Below are positions 53,898 through 62,302 of a DNA stretch of 64,000 nucleotides, in pieces. Position numbers and translations under genes: made by a program. The notes beneath the pieces were generated by a model, which saw only the letters and a program-made list of their open reading frames with translations, was not told the origin of the DNA and ran no database searches. Positions within the stretch are counted from its first letter, which is position 1. Every line of letters begins with the position of its first letter. Source of the stretch: Kitasatospora mediocidica KCTC 9733 (GTDB taxonomy: Bacteria; Actinomycetota; Actinomycetes; Streptomycetales; Streptomycetaceae); assembly GCF_000744225.1 (NCBI RefSeq), contig NZ_JQLN01000006.1, positions 806,001-870,000 of the forward strand, in the 5' to 3' direction.

Positions 53898-54386
53898 TCA
53901 GTCCTCCCAGTTCGCGTAGTCGCCCATCGCGACGTCGTCACACAGGGTCTCCCAGAACCCGTTGTGTGCCAGCGCGGTGGCGTCGAGGGTGGCGAGGAGC
54001 TCGCGAAGGTCGTCCGCTGCCGGGTCGAACCGGTCCTCCTCGTGTTCTTCGTAGAAGGGGAAGCGGGCGATAGTGGCTGCCACGCACCGGTGGAAGGCCC
54101 CGAGGTCCCGGTTCACGTGGTTGACGACCGAAGCCTCGGTGCTGGGGATGTGCACGATGAGGCGCGAAGCCACATCGATGCCGATCAGCCCGAACAGACT
54201 GCAGGACCCGAAGACGACTACCCCGCACTCGCCGAACCCGTCCAGAACTGCCGCCTCGGCCAGCGGTCGGTACTCGTAGCCGATCAGTCCCGCCGGTACG
54301 CCGGTCTGCCGCAGATCGGCGGCGATCTCTGTGGGCACCCGCGGCGAGCAGCCGATCCGGACCACGGCGTACTGGGGCAACGGCAA
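53898..54386 (-). CDS. SUKH-4-like immunity protein carried inside IS630 (copy 2)
   Basis: Identical in translation to the gene at 36743-37231, with the same lack of an ATG or GTG at the expected start. It converges on the transposase with six bases between stop codons. The preserved reading frame in both copies argues that it moves with the element. Confidence 0.65.
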   Translation of the reverse strand: MPLPQYAVVRIGCSPRVPTEIAADLRQTGVPAGLIGYEYRPLAEAAVLDGFGECGVVVFGSCSLFGLIGIDVASRLIVHIPSTEASVVNHVNRDLGAFHRCVAATIARFPFYEEHEEDRFDPAADDLRELLATLDATALAHNGFWETLCDDVAMGDYANWED

Positions 54387-54503
54387 CGGCGGCAGGTCTC
54401 GAACTCACGCGGACATCATCCTCGTACTCCCGCGTCGTGGGGAAGCCGCAAGTCGGGCCCCATCACCGAGCAGCAGACCCCGACATCACGGATTCAAGTT
54501 CAG

Positions 54504-54548
54504 TAGTGACTCCAGCAGGCGTAGTAGGTCAGACTGGGTCAGGGCCAC
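54504..54548 (-). pseudogene. first codons of an IS256-type transposase, cut by IS630
   Basis: A GTG at 54548 after AGGAG encodes VALTQSDLLRLLESL, resembling IS256-family N-termini, and then meets the IS630 end. Upstream, at 54550-54600, GGTCAGGGCCACCGTGC and GCACGGTGGCTGACC form an inverted pair, probably part of the old element's end. The IS256 C-terminus at 34148 could belong to the same family, but not necessarily the same copy. Confidence 0.45.
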
Positions 54549-54778
54549 CGTGCGTCTCCTAAGTTGAACTGGCCGTTCACTTCGGAGAGTTGCACGGTGG
54601 CTGACCCATGATCAGGGAGTGTGAGCCCCTCGTGGGTGTGCGCCCCGGGAGCAATCCCGCGCACGCCTCACCCGTGATCGGCTACACCACACGGCGGGAC
54701 GCCATCGTGGTCTGGGCGCGACAGCATGCGCGACAGCTGCGGGGCGGGCCGCAGTCCGGGGGTGCGCCGGTCGGTCGG

Positions 54779-55397
54779 TGTCCTGTGCCGCCGAACCTTG
54801 AGCGGTTGCCACCGAAGATTGACCGACATCAGTCTGTGACAGCGAAGTCTGATCGCCGCAGGTCAGGATTGGTTCGGGGGTGTCTCGATCTTCAGGCTGA
54901 GGATGCCCGCTCGCCCGCCGGTTCTCGTGGTTTGCGGCTCTAGCCCCGGGGCTAGAGCGAACGGCTCTTGCGCCGCTTCTTCTCGGCACGGGATTGAGCG
55001 AGCATCTGACCGCGCCAGTACAGGCACATGATCGCCTCGATGAATACCAGCACTGAGCCGAGCCACATGGCAATGCGGAACGCCAACCAGTCGACGACGA
55101 CAACCGCGCCCACGGCGGCGACGGCGATGCCCAGGACCAGTAGCGTGAGCACCACGCCGCCCAGGAACCTCTTGCCGCGGCTCTTGATGCTCCTGTTGTT
55201 CAGTGCCTCGGTCGCGCTGTAGCCCTGTCCCTGATCATCACTCATAAGCCCCTCCCAAAGCGGGTCAAGACTATGCAGCTGCTCCCGAGCCAGCAACAGG
55301 CCACCTCCAATGGCATGTGACGATCAAACTTCGCTGTCACGAACTGTGTTCGGCGAGGCTTCCCTGTCAATCGGTCAAGGTTCGCCGTCACAGGACA
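54779..55397. mobile_element. 619-bp mini-transposon with Tn7/Tn5053-type ends
   Basis: Both ends begin TGTCCTGTG and are imperfect inverted repeats of about 80 bp (about 75% alike by eye). Each carries three copies of a CGAAG/C-type motif (TGACrGCGAA...TTGA.CG) with the same spacings (21 and 30 bp). The element is flanked by a perfect 5-bp direct repeat GTCGG (54774-54778 and 55398-55402). TGT...ACA ends, multiple internal binding-site-like motifs and 5-bp duplications are hallmarks of Tn7, Tn5053 and Mu-type transposons. It holds one small gene and no transposase, so it must be mobilised in trans. Confidence 0.8.
54952..55245 (-). CDS. two-helix membrane protein, sole cargo of the mini-transposon
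   Basis: The ATG at 55245 follows GGGAGGGG. The 97-residue protein (MSDDQGQGYSATEALNNRSI) has two membrane helices (FLGGVVLTLLVLGIAVAAVG and IAMWLGSVLVFIEAIMCLYW) and a strongly basic tail (EKKRRKSRSL). Topology suggests both ends are cytoplasmic. No family recognised. Small membrane proteins of this kind can be abortive-infection or signalling components, but that is only a possibility. Confidence 0.7.
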   Translation of the reverse strand: MSDDQGQGYSATEALNNRSIKSRGKRFLGGVVLTLLVLGIAVAAVGAVVVVDWLAFRIAMWLGSVLVFIEAIMCLYWRGQMLAQSRAEKKRRKSRSL

Positions 55398-55479
55398 GTC
55401 GGCCGGGCGTCGGCCGTTGCCGGGGCCGGCCTTCTCTTGGTGGTCGGCGGCCTGGTGGTGGTGCTCGGTGGCGGTTGTC

Positions 55480-55543
55480 GGGGTGCAACGCGGGGGTGCA
55501 ACAGGGTGTTGCGCGGGGGTGTAACACGGAGGCGTGTTGCGGG
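55480..55543. repeat. cluster of GGGTGyAAC/GTTGC motifs
   Basis: Within 64 bp the motif GGGGTGCAACG occurs twice in tandem, then its variants GTGTTGCGC, GGGGTGTAACAC and GCGTGTTGCGG, partly as inverted copies. The array could bind a regulator or partition protein. The rest of 55398-55797 contains no supported gene. Confidence 0.55.
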
Positions 55544-55797
55544 TCTGACCAGGCGATATGTGGCCGGGGGCGGGTGGGCGTGATTCTTTGGGTGCCGGGT
55601 GCCGGGTGGGGCAGCCTCTTCCTGGCGGTCGGCGAGGCCTCGCGGGTGGCTTTAGTGGGCTCGGTGTCTCGTCACACCGATGATCGAACGGTCTCAGGGA
55701 AGGCTGTGGGCTCGATGCTGTCTCAGTGAGGTGACCACATGGGTCGGTTCTGCCGGGTGGGCGGCCGTGAGGCGGGTGGGCGCCAGGATCTGGATCG

Positions 55798-56565
55798 TCA
55801 TGGGCTGCTGTCCGCGATGGCGATCACTGAGGCGGTGGTGGGTGGAGGGTCGGGCGTGTACCAATCGATCAGCATCGCTTCGCCGTTCTCCGTCCAGGCG
55901 ATCGCATCGGGGCTGGTGAACTCGGTGGCGGGGTGTCCGCGCACGAGGAGCGGTGGCGAGCCCTGGTGGGGGTCGACGTGGGCCATGCCCTTGATGACAT
56001 CGGTCAGGGGGCCGTCGATCTGGGTGAGGGTCAGACTGCCGATTTCTGTGGGTGATTCCCAGTGCTGGGTCGCCCCGACGCTGGTGCCTGCACCGTAGGG
56101 CGCCGTGTATAGGAGCCGGTAGCCGGCTGGGATGCGGGTGGGGTGCAGTAGTCGGTGTTCGTCGAAGGACGCCAGAGCGGCTCCGGTGACGCTGTCCACG
56201 AGAGCGCGGTTGCCGAGGGGTCGGCTCAGCTGTATCGAGGCCGCCGTGACCTGGGCTGGGCACTCCCCGCGCTGGTGATGGGCCGGTTCGGTGAGCCTGA
56301 TGCCGAGCGCGACGGTGTCCGGGGACTCGGTCGCGAACGGCGTGGCGACGTCTTGGCAGGTGCCGCCGACCGAGCCGAATGCTCCGAGTGTGAGAGTGCG
56401 GTTGTCCGTGCCGACGAGCACGCGCCCGGTGTAGCCAGTGAGAAGTGCAGGAGAGGGCTGAGTTGACCGCGGGGCGCTGTTCGGGAGTATGAACGTGCAG
56501 GAGAGCGCAAGTGCGGCGGCTGACAGAACGACGGCTAGGACCAAGCGTCTGCGTTTCTTCCCCAT
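55798..56565 (-). CDS. exported protein of unknown function
   Basis: The ATG at 56565 (MGKKRRRLVLAVVLSAAALA) starts a 255-residue protein with a signal sequence. The ALSC at residues ~20-23 is a poor lipobox, so it may be a lipoprotein or just secreted. The mature part has CQDVATPFATESPDTVALGI, GYRLLYTAPYGAGTSVGATQ and LLVRGHPATEFTSPDAIAWT. A late segment (WTENGEAMLIDWYTPDPPPT) resembles DUF4245/lipoprotein-style beta strands. No family can be assigned. It lies outside the degraded transposition genes. Confidence 0.65.
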   Translation of the reverse strand: MGKKRRRLVLAVVLSAAALALSCTFILPNSAPRSTQPSPALLTGYTGRVLVGTDNRTLTLGAFGSVGGTCQDVATPFATESPDTVALGIRLTEPAHHQRGECPAQVTAASIQLSRPLGNRALVDSVTGAALASFDEHRLLHPTRIPAGYRLLYTAPYGAGTSVGATQHWESPTEIGSLTLTQIDGPLTDVIKGMAHVDPHQGSPPLLVRGHPATEFTSPDAIAWTENGEAMLIDWYTPDPPPTTASVIAIADSSP

Positions 56566-57291
56566 GGCGGGTGGAACGTAGCTGCCCGCAGCACGGTTCC
56601 ACCCGCAGCCGGCCGCGTGGCGGGGCTGCGTCCTGGCGGGTGCCGCGCCGCGTGGAGAGCTGTCGGGGTTGACCCTGCCTGCCGGGTTGCCGGGCCGCCC
56701 TGACTCCTCGCCGGCCGACCCCGGCTGCCCTTGTTGAGGATTCCGGGGGGCCTTGTTACGGCGTGAAGGGGCCTGTGGGCTGGGTTCTGTGGGTTGGGTG
56801 CGACAGGGCTTCGGGGTGATGGGTGGTCTGGTCATGGCGTGTGAGCTGGAGTTGTAGCAGCTGGGGTGATTCCGGTTCCTGGTGTCGTGGGTGTTGTCTC
56901 GGTCTCATGGCTGTTTTGGTGTTTTCGCTGGTCAGGTAGGTGCGAGCTGGTGTGGTTGGGAGGTTTTCGGGTCTGTTGCGCACCGGGCCAGGTGGATGCC
57001 CCGGGGTGGCCGGTGGTGGTGTGGTGGTGTTCTCGGTGAGGATGAGGTGTTCTTGCTCGGGGACCGATGTCCGCAGGTGGCTGGCGGTGTGGGAGGCGGC
57101 GCCTGCCGGGAGCGGGTGGTCGGGTGTGTGGTGTTCTCGGCGAGAGTGCGGTGTTCTCACCCGATCCGCGATGCGGCCGGGCAGGCGGCCGGAGCGGCGG
57201 CCAGCCGTGGCAGCTTCTAGCTGACGGGCGGTCAGTGCCGCCGTGGTGCGGGAGTTGCTGCCCACCGTGCTGGCCGTTGCCTGGGTCGCGT
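56566..57291. other. gene-free region holding the motif array below
   Basis: A long minus-strand frame here is low-complexity (Thr/His/Pro-rich) because of repeated motifs and has no ribosome site. I see no tniQ-like gene where one would be expected after tniB. Confidence 0.4.
56917..57157. repeat. six spaced GGTGTTCTCG-type motifs
   Basis: Copies or close variants begin near 56917 (GGTGTTTTCG), 56963 (AGGTTTTCGG), 57026, 57047 (GGTGTTCTTG), 57129 and 57149 (GGTGTTCTCA), all in the same orientation. Spacings are about 20 bp within pairs. They lie just outside the TniB-like gene and may be transposase-binding sites of that element's end. They differ from the motifs in the 619-bp mini-transposon. 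Confidence 0.5.
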
Positions 57292-58468
57292 CTACCGGCT
57301 GCGGGGGCGGGCCTGGCGTGGGGTGTGGTGGGTTTCGGCTTGGTGGTCCAGGCGCACCTGATCGAGGGCGGTCTTGGTGATGCGTTCGGTGCCGTCCAGG
57401 ACCGCGGTCTGGGCGGCTTCGCGGATCAGACGGGTGAGGCTGCCGATCCGCCCGGCGGTGCGCTGGTGGAGATACGCCGCGTGGCGGGGGAGGGTGCCGG
57501 GGCGGTGCCGCGTGAGGTCGAGGGCGTTCTCGAGGTCCGCGACGAGGTCGGTGAACGGGCGGCGCCCTCCCAGGCGTGCGGGCAGGGAGCCGGTCTCGAT
57601 CAACGAGGCACGGGCGGCGAGCTGCGCCCCCCGCACCCCGCTGAACAGGGGCGTGGTGGTGACGTCGATGCCGGCGTAGACGAACGTGGCACCGATCTGC
57701 TCGGTCAGGTCCTTGAGGAGGTCGGCGGCTTCGGCGCCGGTGGTGGTGCGGGGGTTGAGGCGGTGGATCTCGTCGATCAGCACCAGCCGGACCCCGGCCG
57801 CGTTGTAGGTGTGGGTGACGGCCTGCATCAGCTGGGCCTGGGTCATGCGAGCGGTGGTGGGGATGCCGAGGTAGCGGGCGAACCGGGCGGTGAGGGTCTT
57901 CGCGCTCGCCCCCGCCGGCACGAGGACGTAGGCGACCGGCACCACCCGGTGGGCGTCACCCGGCGGGGCGGGGTGTTGACGCATGTGCGCGAGGTGGCAG
58001 GCGCGGCCCACCTCCAGCAGGGCGGTGGTCTTGCCCGTTGCCGCCGGCCCGGTGAGGATCAGGCTCGGCCGGGCGGTGGTGCGCTGATACCTGCCGAGCA
58101 GCATCAGACGCCGCACGCTCCCCGCGAGGGAGTCGATCGCGGGGGGTGCGTGCCGTCACGAACCGCGAGTAGTACGCGAGGCGTTCCTCCACGCTGCGCC
58201 CCGCACCGCCGGGGCCCGGCGGTGCGGGGGAGGGGGCGGTGGCGAACGCCTCGAAGCCCCGCCAGGTGTCGACCTCGTACGGTGACGGCGCCTCCCACGC
58301 TCCCGCGAAATGAGCTGGTTGGCCCTGCTCCGGTGCGCTGGCTGCGCCTGGGCGCCGGTGCGCGGGTGCCGGGCCGGCGTGCCGTGCCGCCTCTCCCGTC
58401 GGCGGCCGGCTGTCCGGGGCGGCCGCCACCGTGTCGGGCCCGGCGGTGGTGCGCGGCTGGCGGGTCAC
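57292..58468 (-). pseudogene. TniB/TnsC-like AAA ATPase, frameshifted at a C run
   Basis: A GTG at 58468 overlaps the stop of the TniA-like frame (GTGA). The N-terminal part reads YEVDTWRGFEAFATAPSPAP and SVEERLAYYSRFVTARTP; the rest continues in another frame as AIDSLAGSVRRLMLLGRYQR. Walker A GPAATGKT, Walker B LVLIDEIH and ADLLKDLTEQIGATFVYAGI follow, ending at 57292. One C fewer in a run of six C (near 58142) would restore a single ~390-residue protein. It would select targets for the adjacent transposase. Confidence 0.75.
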
Positions 58469-60196
58469 CACCGTTCGGCCTCCTTGCGCGCGTCCCACAG
58501 GCCCAGGCCGGTGTAGGGCGGAACGGGGGAGTGGCGGTCCCCACCCGCGTCGTCCCAGGCGTCGTCGGGGCCGTCCACGTCCTGCTCCTGGCCGGTCCGG
58601 TCGCCCGGGTGCTCACCGTTCCAGGGGCCCTCGCCGTCGGTGCCGCCGGAGCCGTTGTCGTGGGCTCCTTCCGCGGTGCCGGTGTCGTGGGGCCAGCGGT
58701 CGCCGGGGCCGAAGTCGTCCTCGCTCTCCTCGGGATCGTCGGGGTCGAGGAGACCGTCCGCGTCTTCGGCGAGGCCGTCCTCGTCCGCACTGCCGCTGGC
58801 GTTGCCCGGGCCGTCGGCGGGCACCGCGCCCGCGTCGTCCACGCCGTCAGCGGGAGTACCCGGGTGACCGTCGGCGGCCAGCCGGGCCCAAGACCGCGGC
58901 GGGCCTGCCTGCTGCGCCCCGAACCCGGGCGGCCCGGCGGCGGCCCCGGGGCGAGGCAGGCGGTCACCGGAACGCGGTGCGGGCTGCGCGGCGGCCTTCC
59001 CTCCTGCGCCTGCGCCTGCGCCAGTGTCGGTGGTCGCGGGTGAGGGCGGCCGGCTGGTGGTCCGGCCAGTACCGCTGGCGGCGTCTGGTTGCCGGGTGGC
59101 TGGTGTGGGGTGGGGGATGCGGGCGGGCATCGCGCGGGCCAGGACGGCCTGCTCCGTGCGGGTGGCGCCTCCAGTGGTGGCGCGGCGTTGGAGGTCGTCG
59201 AGGGCCTGGGCGAGGTCGGCCTCGTGCTGGTCGTGGTTGCCGCGGCGTAGGGCGGTGGTGCGGATGTGGTCCCAGGTGCGGTCGTCGAAGGGATGGTGGA
59301 CGTGGTCGCGGTGGATCCAGGGGATCTCCACCAGGTCGTCTCGGTCGGGCAGGCGGACCCAGATCTGGCGCAGGTCGTGGGGGTTGTGGTGGACCTCCCA
59401 CCGGCCGGCCCGGGCGGCGACGGGAGAGGGCTGGCCGCGGTAGGGGCCGAGGAGGTCGTGGTCGTAGGTGCGCTGGCCGAGGCGGATGCCGTGGTCGTTG
59501 ATGGTGAGCCAGCGTACGGGCAGCAGTTCGAGGTAGTCCCGCCCCGATAGCGGGAGCGGGACGTGCCCGGCGACGGCGGTCAGCGCGCCCCACATCTCGT
59601 TGGGCGTCAGCTTGGCCTTGGGCAGGAGCGGGTGGCGCAGCCCGTTGTGGGGGCGGTGGTGCAGTGGACGAGCCATTCGTCGAGGAGGTCCTGCAGCTGG
59701 GTGACGCTGTAGCAGGCGTGCTGTTCGACATCCCGGCCGCGCTCGGTGACGTTGGAGCCGGTGTAGCCAGGCAGGTACTGGCAGAACAGCGTGTTGATGG
59801 ACCCGAAGGTGCGTTCCACGATGCCCTTGGCGGCAGGGGCGTGCGGCGGGGCAGGCTGCACGCTGATCCCGAGGCTCTGGCAGGCGGCGGTGAACGTCTC
59901 GGAGAGGTAGATCTTCCCGCGGTCGACGACGATCGTCTCCGGTACCGCGACCGGCCGCGCCGCGGCGCCTTCGAGGCGTTCGTCGGCAGACAGCAGTTCC
60001 TCCCGGTGGGGGATGGAGGAGCGGGTGAAGCGCAGCACCGGCGGCCAGGTGGGCCGGGCTGGGTGGGGGACGGCCATCTCGGCGAGCAGCAGGGCGGCGT
60101 CGACGGCCTTGGTGCTGTGGGGGCGCAGGACGGCGGCCAGGATGGAGCGGGTGGCGACGTCGACGGCGATGTTGTGGAGGTAGTTCTCAGCTGACC
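58465..60196 (-). pseudogene. TniA-like (Mu/Tn7-type) transposase, truncated and frameshifted
   Basis: The catalytic core remains: IAVDVATRSILAAVLRPHST, PETIVVDRGKIYLSETFTAA, AKGIVERTFGSINTLFCQYL (the three acidic residues). The frame breaks at about 59670 and continues as NGLRHPLLPKAKLTPNEMWG and LELLPVRWLTINDHGIRLGQ with TYDHDLLGPYRGQ, the Mu-C beta-barrel. A long Asp/Gly/Pro-rich tail ends at 58465. The N-terminal DNA-binding domains are absent upstream of 60196, so the element is dead. Confidence 0.8.
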
Positions 60197-60210
60197 GCTG
60201 ACCGCTGACC
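60190..60210. repeat. 7-bp tandem repeat, three units
   Basis: GCTGACC is repeated three times exactly at the broken 5' edge of the TniA-like frame, possibly a scar of the deletion. Confidence 0.6.
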
Positions 60211-60283
60211 GTCTGAGGCCTGCGGCTGGGGGTCCTGGGTGGTGGCGATCTCGGGGTGGTGCTGAGGTGTCAGAGGGGTCGGC

Positions 60284-60981
60284 TTGGATGGCCTCGTGTC
60301 GGTCTATGAAGTGATCAAGAAGCTGCCTGACATCGCGACTGTCCGCGATCGGTCCAAGGCTCTGGCGATGCTGGACGCCATCATGAGCCCCGAGTGGGAC
60401 TGCAGGTACTACTCCTTCGATTCCCGCTGGTCACCAGGCGAGGAGATGGCCTCGATGAGGGACGGTGGCGGCAACGACTACGCCATCGTGTTCTCCGCTC
60501 CTGGGGCGTATGCCCAGGCGTGCGACCACGAGTCGCCGATGACCCCCTATCACGTTTCGCCTCCAGCGCCGTGGCCTGGGCTGTCCGACTCAGTCCCGGA
60601 GGTCTTCCGTTCGTGCGTGGAGCAACCCGCGTTCGCCGACCACAACGGACTGCCGCGAGCAACCGTCTGCTTCTGGCGCGAGCAATCCGATGTCCAGTGG
60701 AGTGCGGCAACGTCCATGTCCCGGACGAGGAGATGGAGGACGCTGACGGCGCGGAGTGGCTGTTCGACATCCTCCTCGGGGGTACTGCAGACGCATATCG
60801 GGACTTCGCCGAGGAGTACTACGAGGTAGCGGTCGACCTTGATGCTGTGCGTCACGTCTATGCTCTGCGACCGCTCTCACAGAGCATCGTCTCGTCGCTG
60901 AACCCGGATGTGAGCTTGGACGACCTTGCGGAGGACATCGCCCAGATCGGCTTTGCCGTTGTGGATGGAGTTCTGGACTGA
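60284..60981 (+). pseudogene. immunity-type protein gene, frameshifted
   Basis: The first frame reads YEVIKKLPDIATVRDRSKAL, SRWSPGEEMASMRDGGGNDY and CFWREQSDVQWSA. The continuation is in another frame: GNVHVPDEEMEDADGAEWLF, YRDFAEEYYEVAVDLDAVRH and LNPDVSLDDLAEDIAQIGFA to the stop at 60981. A one-base change near 60700 separates them. The whole resembles an actinobacterial immunity-type family of about 230 residues, like the genes at 30-42 kb. Confidence 0.6.
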
Positions 60982-61086
60982 CCGTTTGACTGCCCCGAGG
61001 ATGATCCGCTTCCGGCCCGGTGCGGACGTCGCGGTCTGGCTCGCTGTCCTCTCGGCTGCTGGTGCGATGAAGGTTAGGCTGCTCTC

Positions 61087-61926
61087 ATGCCCGAGTCAGC
61101 CTCCGATCCTCGCCTGCGGTCTTTGCTCAACCGACTCCAGCCGGGCCCGGTGAGAAGGGTGAAGGTTGTCGGGTTCGATGGGTCGGATGTGCTCGTGGGC
61201 CTGGAGGACTCGGAGGGGGGGAACATCGAGGTTGGGCGCATCCCCCGGCATGAGGTGTCGATGCGCCGCTTTGACGATCCTTCGGAGATCGTCAGCGTCG
61301 GCCTGGAAATCGAGGCTGAGGAGATCGGGCGTTGGCGTGGAGGGCAGCTTCACCTGTCCGCGAGGGCTTGTGAGAACCCGGAGCTGAGGTCGTTCCTCGT
61401 TGGCATTAAGCCTGGGCAGATCCTGTCCGGGACCGTGTCGGAGGTTCACAACTTCGGAGTCTTCGTCCATCTGGAAGGCGAGCCTGACGGCCTGTGCACT
61501 GGGTTCATCCGCGTGGTGGACCTGTCGTGGTCGCGGATCAATCACGCCTCGGAGGCCGTCGAAGTCGGGCAACGGGTCACCGCTGAGGTGATCATGTCCG
61601 AGACGCGGCAGGGACAGGTCACCGTGTCGCTGAAGGCTCTGCTGGAAGATCCGCTCATTCGTTTCGCCGACCAAGCTGGCCGCGTAGCCCGCGGGCCAAT
61701 CACAAAGATCATCCCGTTCGGCGTGTTCGTGCGGCTCGCCGACGGCGTGGAGGGATTTCTTCACCTGTCCGAGCTGACCGAGGAGCCCGTGGAGAGCCCT
61801 GACCAACTCGTCAGCGAGGGCGACGTGATCACAGTACGGGTTGCCGAGGTCGACCTCCAACGTCATCGCGTCAGTCTCCGCGCGGTTATGACTGGCGAGG
61901 ACGTCCAGGAGAGCCAATCCGTGTGA
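61087..61926 (+). CDS. protein with S1-type RNA-binding domains
   Basis: The 279-residue protein has two clear S1 domains, at residues ~105-185 (GQILSGTVSEVHNFGVFVHL ... QVTVSLKALLEDP) and ~195-270 (ARGPITKIIPFGVFVRLADG with VEGFLHLSEL and HRVSLRAVM). A degenerate first copy lies near residues 18-95. It resembles RpsA-like S1-repeat proteins but is far shorter than ribosomal protein S1. In Streptomyces such small S1 proteins often lie next to immunity-type genes. Its end overlaps by 41 bp the recombinase-associated gene on the other strand. Confidence 0.82.
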   Translation: MPESASDPRLRSLLNRLQPGPVRRVKVVGFDGSDVLVGLEDSEGGNIEVGRIPRHEVSMRRFDDPSEIVSVGLEIEAEEIGRWRGGQLHLSARACENPELRSFLVGIKPGQILSGTVSEVHNFGVFVHLEGEPDGLCTGFIRVVDLSWSRINHASEAVEVGQRVTAEVIMSETRQGQVTVSLKALLEDPLIRFADQAGRVARGPITKIIPFGVFVRLADGVEGFLHLSELTEEPVESPDQLVSEGDVITVRVAEVDLQRHRVSLRAVMTGEDVQESQSV

Positions 61927-62302
61927 TCTTGCTGCTGGCTTCCAGGGCTTCGCGCAGGCAGGCGTTGTCGACGGCGAGGCGCTGGATCTGGGCGGCTGCG
62001 AACTGGAGGTTCTCGGTCAACGACCGGTTGGCGCGGCGGAGTTTGGCGTTTCGGGTGGTGAGGACCTCGTAGGGGCTGGGCCGCATCTCGGCCGTGGGGT
62101 GGGGTGCCGGCCTGGAGCGGGCGGCGGAGACTTCCTTGGCCAGGTCGGGGAAGTGTCGGCGGAAGGTGGTGTTGCTCAGGTCGAACTTCGCGGCCAGGGC
62201 CAGGACGCTGGGGCGGGTGCCGTTGTCGTGGCACTCGTTGACGTACTGGTTCAGGACGCGTCGGACGTGGGCCTCTGCGGGGATGTCGGCGGGGCGGCTC
62301 AC
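61886..62302 (-). CDS. small HTH/coiled-coil protein of a recombinase unit (TnpC/DUF6262-like)
   Basis: A GTG at 62302 overlaps the recombinase stop by four bases (GTGA), so translation is coupled. The 138 residues have an HTH-like region (VLALAAKFDLSNTTFRRHFP) and a C-terminal coiled-coil (RRANRSLTENLQFAAAQIQR, LAVDNACLREALEASS). This matches the layout of the small accessory protein of Tn554-type tyrosine-recombinase elements. Confidence 0.7.
   Translation of the reverse strand: MSRPADIPAEAHVRRVLNQYVNECHDNGTRPSVLALAAKFDLSNTTFRRHFPDLAKEVSAARSRPAPHPTAEMRPSPYEVLTTRNAKLRRANRSLTENLQFAAAQIQRLAVDNACLREALEASSKITRIGSPGRPRQS

Larger units (their letters stand above)
52758..54503 (+). mobile_element. 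IS630-family element with cargo gene, copy 2
   Basis: This is the same 1,746-bp element as 36626-38371 in opposite orientation. Here both flanks are TA (52756-52757 and 54504-54505), the standard IS630 duplication. It has inserted into the start of an IS256-type transposase gene on its right side. Confidence 0.9.

Noticed and set aside
34148..54548. The IS256 N-terminal codons (54504) and C-terminal fragment (34148) as two halves of one element split by inversion
   Set aside because: Neither IS630 flank continues the IS256 sequence at the predicted breakpoints, so separate copies are equally likely.
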